DNA of 64,000 bases, taken from Cyclobacterium jeungdonense. Lineage in GTDB: Bacteria; Bacteroidota; Bacteroidia; Cytophagales; Cyclobacteriaceae. The stretch lies in NCBI RefSeq assembly GCF_010994275.1, contig NZ_WMCD01000002.1:496001-560000 (forward strand), in the 5' to 3' direction. Positions 62,001-64,000 of the stretch are shown in pieces (position 1 is the stretch's first letter; each line of letters starts with the position of its first letter). The position numbers and the translations under genes were made by a program. The notes beneath the pieces were generated by a model that made no database searches, was not told where the DNA came from, and was given only the letters and a program-made list of their open reading frames with translations.

Positions 62001-63270
62001 AGGAGAAAGGGTATTTGATGTTCTGATGGAAAACGGACAGGCAAAACTGGAAAACCTGGACTTGATTAAGCTTATCGGAGAACCAAATCATGCGTACATG
62101 CAGCAAGGTGGAACCTTTGAAGTCATGGACGGGGCAATGGATTTGGAATTTATCCCCAGGGTGAATGAAGCGAAACTCTCTGGGTTACGCCTGGCAATGG
62201 TTAAGCCGGATACCAAGGCTCCGGTAATTACGCAACCGGAAGACCTGACCCTGAATGAAGGACAGAATTGGACCTATCAGGTGGAGGCGTACTCACCAGT
62301 GGCCGGAGAAACGCTGCAGTATTTTGCAGAAGGCCTTCCTGATGACATACATCTGGATCCGGATACCGGTGCTATCAGCGGAAGTTTTCCTTCGGCAGGC
62401 CGGTACGAGGTAGCACTCAAAGTGACCGACCAGCAAGGATTGGCTGGCTACACTGATTTCACGGTCACCGTAAATCCATTAACTGTCCTCACACGAATCA
62501 ATGCCGGGGGGCACTCCCTGCAATTAGGAGACGAACAGTGGCAAGCCAATAGACACCATCCCAGTGGTAGTATTTATTCCACCACTGCCCCCATTTCTAA
62601 TACCGAACTGGACACGGTTTACCAATCCGAAAGAAACGGTGACTTTTCTTACGAAATTCGCGTCCCCGCGATAGGAAGCTATACGGTGGAACTGCATTTT
62701 GCAGAAATCCACTGGACCCGGGAAAATGCACGGCTTTTCCGCTACCAGCTGGAAAATGAACCTCTAAGTGATATAATCGACCTGTACAGAGATCATGGCG
62801 GCGCTAATCATGCCTACATACGCACCATTCACGATGTTCAGGTAAAAGATGGATACCTTAGTCTTGAAATGATCACGGTGAAAGACCGCGCCAAGCTATC
62901 GGGGATCGTGGTATACCGGCAGGGGACGTTGGCTTCTGCCGCCCGGATGGCTACGGAACCCCAAATGGGCGAACAACAAGAATTCGGGGACCCAAACAGC
63001 GAAGAGGAGGTTGAAGCCATCAACCTGTATCCAAACCCCGCCAGGGACCACCTTAACCTGGAATTTGAAGCGAAAGAATCCGGGGTATGGCGCTTTGTAC
63101 TCGTCAATTCGTTGGGCGTATCCACTTACCTGGATCGGCTGAACCTCGAACAAGGCAGGTACCATCTGGAATTTGACCTGTCCGCTTACCGATTTAGTGC
63201 CGGAACGTATTACCTGCGGATGGAAAGCGAACGGGAAGAACCTAAGGTCCTTCGGGTAATTATTCATTGA
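59038..63270 (+). CDS. Secreted delta-60 repeat / malectin protein with T9SS sorting tail
   Basis: 1410 aa. Signal peptide (MKPALLSLTFLFFACVPLLA). Residues ~25-760 are tandem delta-60 (DUF5122) repeats, each about 60 residues with LQPDGKILV-GG..T and LNPDGS.D.SF phrases, forming beta-propellers. Malectin-like carbohydrate-binding domains follow at about 758-895, 908-1055 and 1155-1300 (INAGG-x-AL, then YQTERNGDFSYEI or similar), with a cadherin-like Ig between the second and third (GQNWTYQVEAYS, LDPDTGAISG). The last ~80 residues (INLYPNPARDHLNLEF to the end) are a type A T9SS C-terminal sorting domain. It is therefore an extracellular or cell-surface glycan-binding protein exported by type IX secretion. 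Confidence 0.92.
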   Translation: MKPALLSLTFLFFACVPLLAQEIPLDPTFHQLDRGAGIGFDGTMVDLLIQENGKHLVGGRFTSYNGQSANGLVRLLPDGQADPSFSIGTGFQTQSSGDYAVNTIQVQPDGKLLVGGGFIAYKDSEANRLIRLNPDGSRDPSFHTGSGFDQEVLVIKLQPDGKMLVGGRMFTSYNGETVPSLIRINPDGSRDTSFNPGEIAVSIVREVALQEDGKILVNAGDNFIRLHPDGTTDNTFQLADPFGNTFNDPDYGTYTNTFHVLSVFMEQDGKILLRGDMRRSLRSSVAFLRLNPDGSLDESFQFYEEEIGFELVGNLAKNQDGELFTVGLGQIGFDRSIQRLLPDGTLDKTFPPQEDLNDEEVYLSGGFLEALQNGKFLVSGSTGKIDGLFRINSDGSRDLSYNPTPEFNQEVNSLTLQPDGKILAAGKFTGYNGKVVNGLARVHSDGTLDETFEAGTGLDHSFYNPQLSILMQPDNRILLIGNFIAYNDIPAGGIVRLLPDGRQDTSFQPGTGFKAGSDLPALLQNDGKIVVAGTLFNGEPFPGLIRLNPDGSKDISFEIGSGFDRSISCLAAAPGNKILAAGNSTSFNGNPVNLLVRLNPDGSRDDSFNVNMELDIRPEKLLVQGDGKILVAGSDGPTGNESRLIRLNPDGSLDAGFKAGIAASERMGPLTLQPDRKILLSLGQYAPPSILARLMPDGSVDPTLKLDYNFNGEIQTMTVDSNGNLLAGGSFTSFEGVNAYRMAKIPDIVDQPAALENVFRINAGGPALRLGSEVWVADTHFSGGNTYSNRVPISNTENDALYQTERNGDFSYEIPVPEPGQYTLELHFAEIYWDRSGARLFDLMVENDLFRTNIDLVKDIGLKKANVVRIENLEVKDGNLSLELITQKDRAKISGVALFKETQTETPEDIQINAGGDALYYLGEEWLSDRYYMGGKTHFDDTKPISATDRDELHHSERYGEFSYRIPVPKAGRYFLVLYFSEIFWEKEGERVFDVLMENGQAKLENLDLIKLIGEPNHAYMQQGGTFEVMDGAMDLEFIPRVNEAKLSGLRLAMVKPDTKAPVITQPEDLTLNEGQNWTYQVEAYSPVAGETLQYFAEGLPDDIHLDPDTGAISGSFPSAGRYEVALKVTDQQGLAGYTDFTVTVNPLTVLTRINAGGHSLQLGDEQWQANRHHPSGSIYSTTAPISNTELDTVYQSERNGDFSYEIRVPAIGSYTVELHFAEIHWTRENARLFRYQLENEPLSDIIDLYRDHGGANHAYIRTIHDVQVKDGYLSLEMITVKDRAKLSGIVVYRQGTLASAARMATEPQMGEQQEFGDPNSEEEVEAINLYPNPARDHLNLEFEAKESGVWRFVLVNSLGVSTYLDRLNLEQGRYHLEFDLSAYRFSAGTYYLRMESEREEPKVLRVIIH

Positions 63271-63534
63271 TGGGGAAAATAGTAAGTCAATTGATTTAAA
63301 TGTAAGGTTTACTGATAAAATGGTGTGTGAAGGGCAGGCATTAGATATAGCTGTCCTTGATCTCATCCCATCCCAAACGACGGTTGTTACTCATTTACGC
63401 AAAAGAGATGACTTTCCTTATAATATTGGCTGGTTTTAACGGGAATCACCTAGACACTATTAACAATAGCCTATTTAGCCTCCGATTGAGTGGCAAGAAT
63501 AAGAAAATACTCACTATTAGGAGTTTGTTGTACC
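63271..63534. other. Intergenic region, nothing recognised
   Basis: About 265 bases before the minus-strand terminator. The 71-codon frame at 63357-63572 runs through the terminator and is rejected. Confidence 0.4.
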
Positions 63535-63568
63535 AAAAAAAAAAAAAGCTTCTCATAATCGAGAAGCT
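63535..63568 (-). terminator. Terminator of the tRNA-Leu/Gly transcript
   Basis: AGCTTCTC (63547-63554) / GAGAAGCT (63561-63568) with loop ATAATC. On the minus strand it runs into about 13 T. Confidence 0.88.
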
Positions 63569-63590
63569 CTAAATTAAGTGATAATCAGTG

Positions 63591-63674
63591 TACCAGGAGC
63601 GGGAATCGAACCCGCACGGCCTAATGGCCACAAGATTTTAAGTCTTGCGTGTCTACCTATTCCACCATCCCGGC
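63591..63674 (-). tRNA. tRNA-Leu (TAA)
   Basis: 84 nt on the minus strand with a long variable arm. Acceptor GCCGGGA/TCCTGGT with two G-T pairs, discriminator A, D arm GGTGGAATAGGTAGACAC, anticodon loop CTTAAAA (anticodon TAA), variable arm GTGGCCATTAGGCCG, T arm GGTTCGATTCC. CCA is not encoded. Confidence 0.95.
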
Positions 63675-63732
63675 ATTGCATACAGTACCTAAATATAAGT
63701 AAAATCCCTCATTTTTTACCGGTACCAAACTA

Positions 63733-63757
63733 ATAAAGCCCTTTGTCAGGGCTTTAC
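63733..63757 (-). other. Hairpin between tRNA-Gly and tRNA-Leu
   Basis: On the minus strand TAAAGCCC / GGGCTTTA around TGACAAA, directly after tRNA-Gly. Without a T run it may be a processing site rather than a terminator. Confidence 0.4.
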
Positions 63758-63758
63758 G

Positions 63759-63834
<76 letters not shown>

Positions 63835-63882
63835 TGATTATCTAATTCACAAAATAGTCAAACTTTTCCGTGAATCTGAGGG

Positions 63883-63913
63883 CAAATTTACGCCATAATT
63901 TCTAATCTCCAAT
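63883..63913 (-). promoter_or_regulatory. Promoter of tRNA-Gly/tRNA-Leu
   Basis: Minus strand: ATTG (63913-63910), 19 bases, TAAATTTG (63890-63883). This matches the Bacteroidetes -33/-7 arrangement, about 49 bases upstream of tRNA-Gly. Confidence 0.6.
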
Positions 63914-63972
63914 ATTCCAGTACAAATTTTTGCTCCAATCCCCCTACTCCACTGAAACTAAAGCGGGTACGT

Positions 63973-64000
63973 TTATTCCAGCATTTTCTTTACCTCATTC
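63973..64000 (-). CDS. Possible C-terminal end of a gene running off the window
   Basis: The minus-strand frame from the window edge reads NEVKKMLE and stops with TAA at 63975-63973. A lysine-rich helical end is plausible, but eight codons are too few to identify a family or even to be sure a gene is present. Confidence 0.25.

Noticed and set aside
63357..63572. 71-codon frame after the delta-60 gene
   Set aside because: It reads through the poly-A side of the tRNA terminator and is Lys/Leu-rich noise.

Overview
The window looks like chromosome from a member of the Bacteroidota, most likely a Cytophagales/Cyclobacteriaceae-type marine or soil bacterium. The signs are a type IX secretion C-terminal domain on a delta-60/malectin protein, LytS/LytTR and Reg_prop (two-component propeller) regulators, CTnDOT-like integrase chemistry, FG-GAP and parallel beta-helix lipoproteins, and tRNA promoters with the Bacteroidetes -7 element TAnnTTTG. 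No species can be named from the sequence alone.

Layout. 1-10.5 kb is ordinary chromosome: the end of a GntP-type permease, a D-erythronate dehydrogenase-like gene (denD), an SDR, an FG-GAP lipoprotein, a small secreted protein, a LytS/LytTR two-component pair, a PAS histidine kinase and a secreted metallophosphoesterase. A tRNA-Pro(GGG) follows. At 11.36 kb a three-unit, 98-bp tandem array contains two dead tRNA-Asn-like copies and one intact tRNA-Asn(GTT).

11.56-31.21 kb is an integrated element bounded by a perfect 46-bp direct repeat, the 3' part of tRNA-Asn and its copy at 31163-31208. From the right end it carries a tyrosine integrase, an unknown 285-aa gene, an excisionase-like HTH gene, a replication-initiator-like gene and a phage terminase small subunit, which is the gene set of a phage satellite (PICI-like). 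Its cargo is a tight four-gene DISARM-like operon (HTH regulator, SNF2-type helicase with a DUF3883 nuclease-like tail, DUF1156 DNA methyltransferase, Swt1-HEPN/DUF499 ATPase). Nearer attL lies an AT-rich block with a HEPN protein (RX4H), a two-helix membrane protein, a small unknown gene followed by a DarT-like ADP-ribosyltransferase, and a caspase-like peptidase. I read this as a satellite carrying several defence or abortive-infection modules.

31.2-38.7 kb is a second mobile segment, ending in a third, degenerate copy of the tRNA-Asn 3' end. Both right-hand copies are followed by the same terminator and a GIY-YIG gene, intact at 31.25 kb and broken at 38.72 kb. Inside are a group IIC intron 5' fragment directly behind a terminator, an IS21-like terminal-repeat cluster, two paralogous ~91-aa genes, a 1665-aa protein with a beta-rich front, Gly-rich middle and long coiled-coil rear, and an IS3-family remnant. 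The two small genes plus the giant protein are the least explained unit in the window.

38.9-64 kb returns to chromosome: a frameshifted MFS transporter, an APC permease and a Ca/Na-exchanger-like gene, a broken alpha/beta hydrolase, a PKD/beta-helix lipoprotein, a decayed and an intact ECF sigma gene (the latter with a CPBP protease), a Reg_prop histidine kinase with its LuxR-type regulator, several lipoproteins, a cytochrome c, a ~90-bp repeat family, a 1410-aa delta-60/malectin protein with a T9SS sorting tail, and tRNA-Gly(GCC) and tRNA-Leu(TAA) on the minus strand. Remnant genes are frequent in both chromosomal arms.
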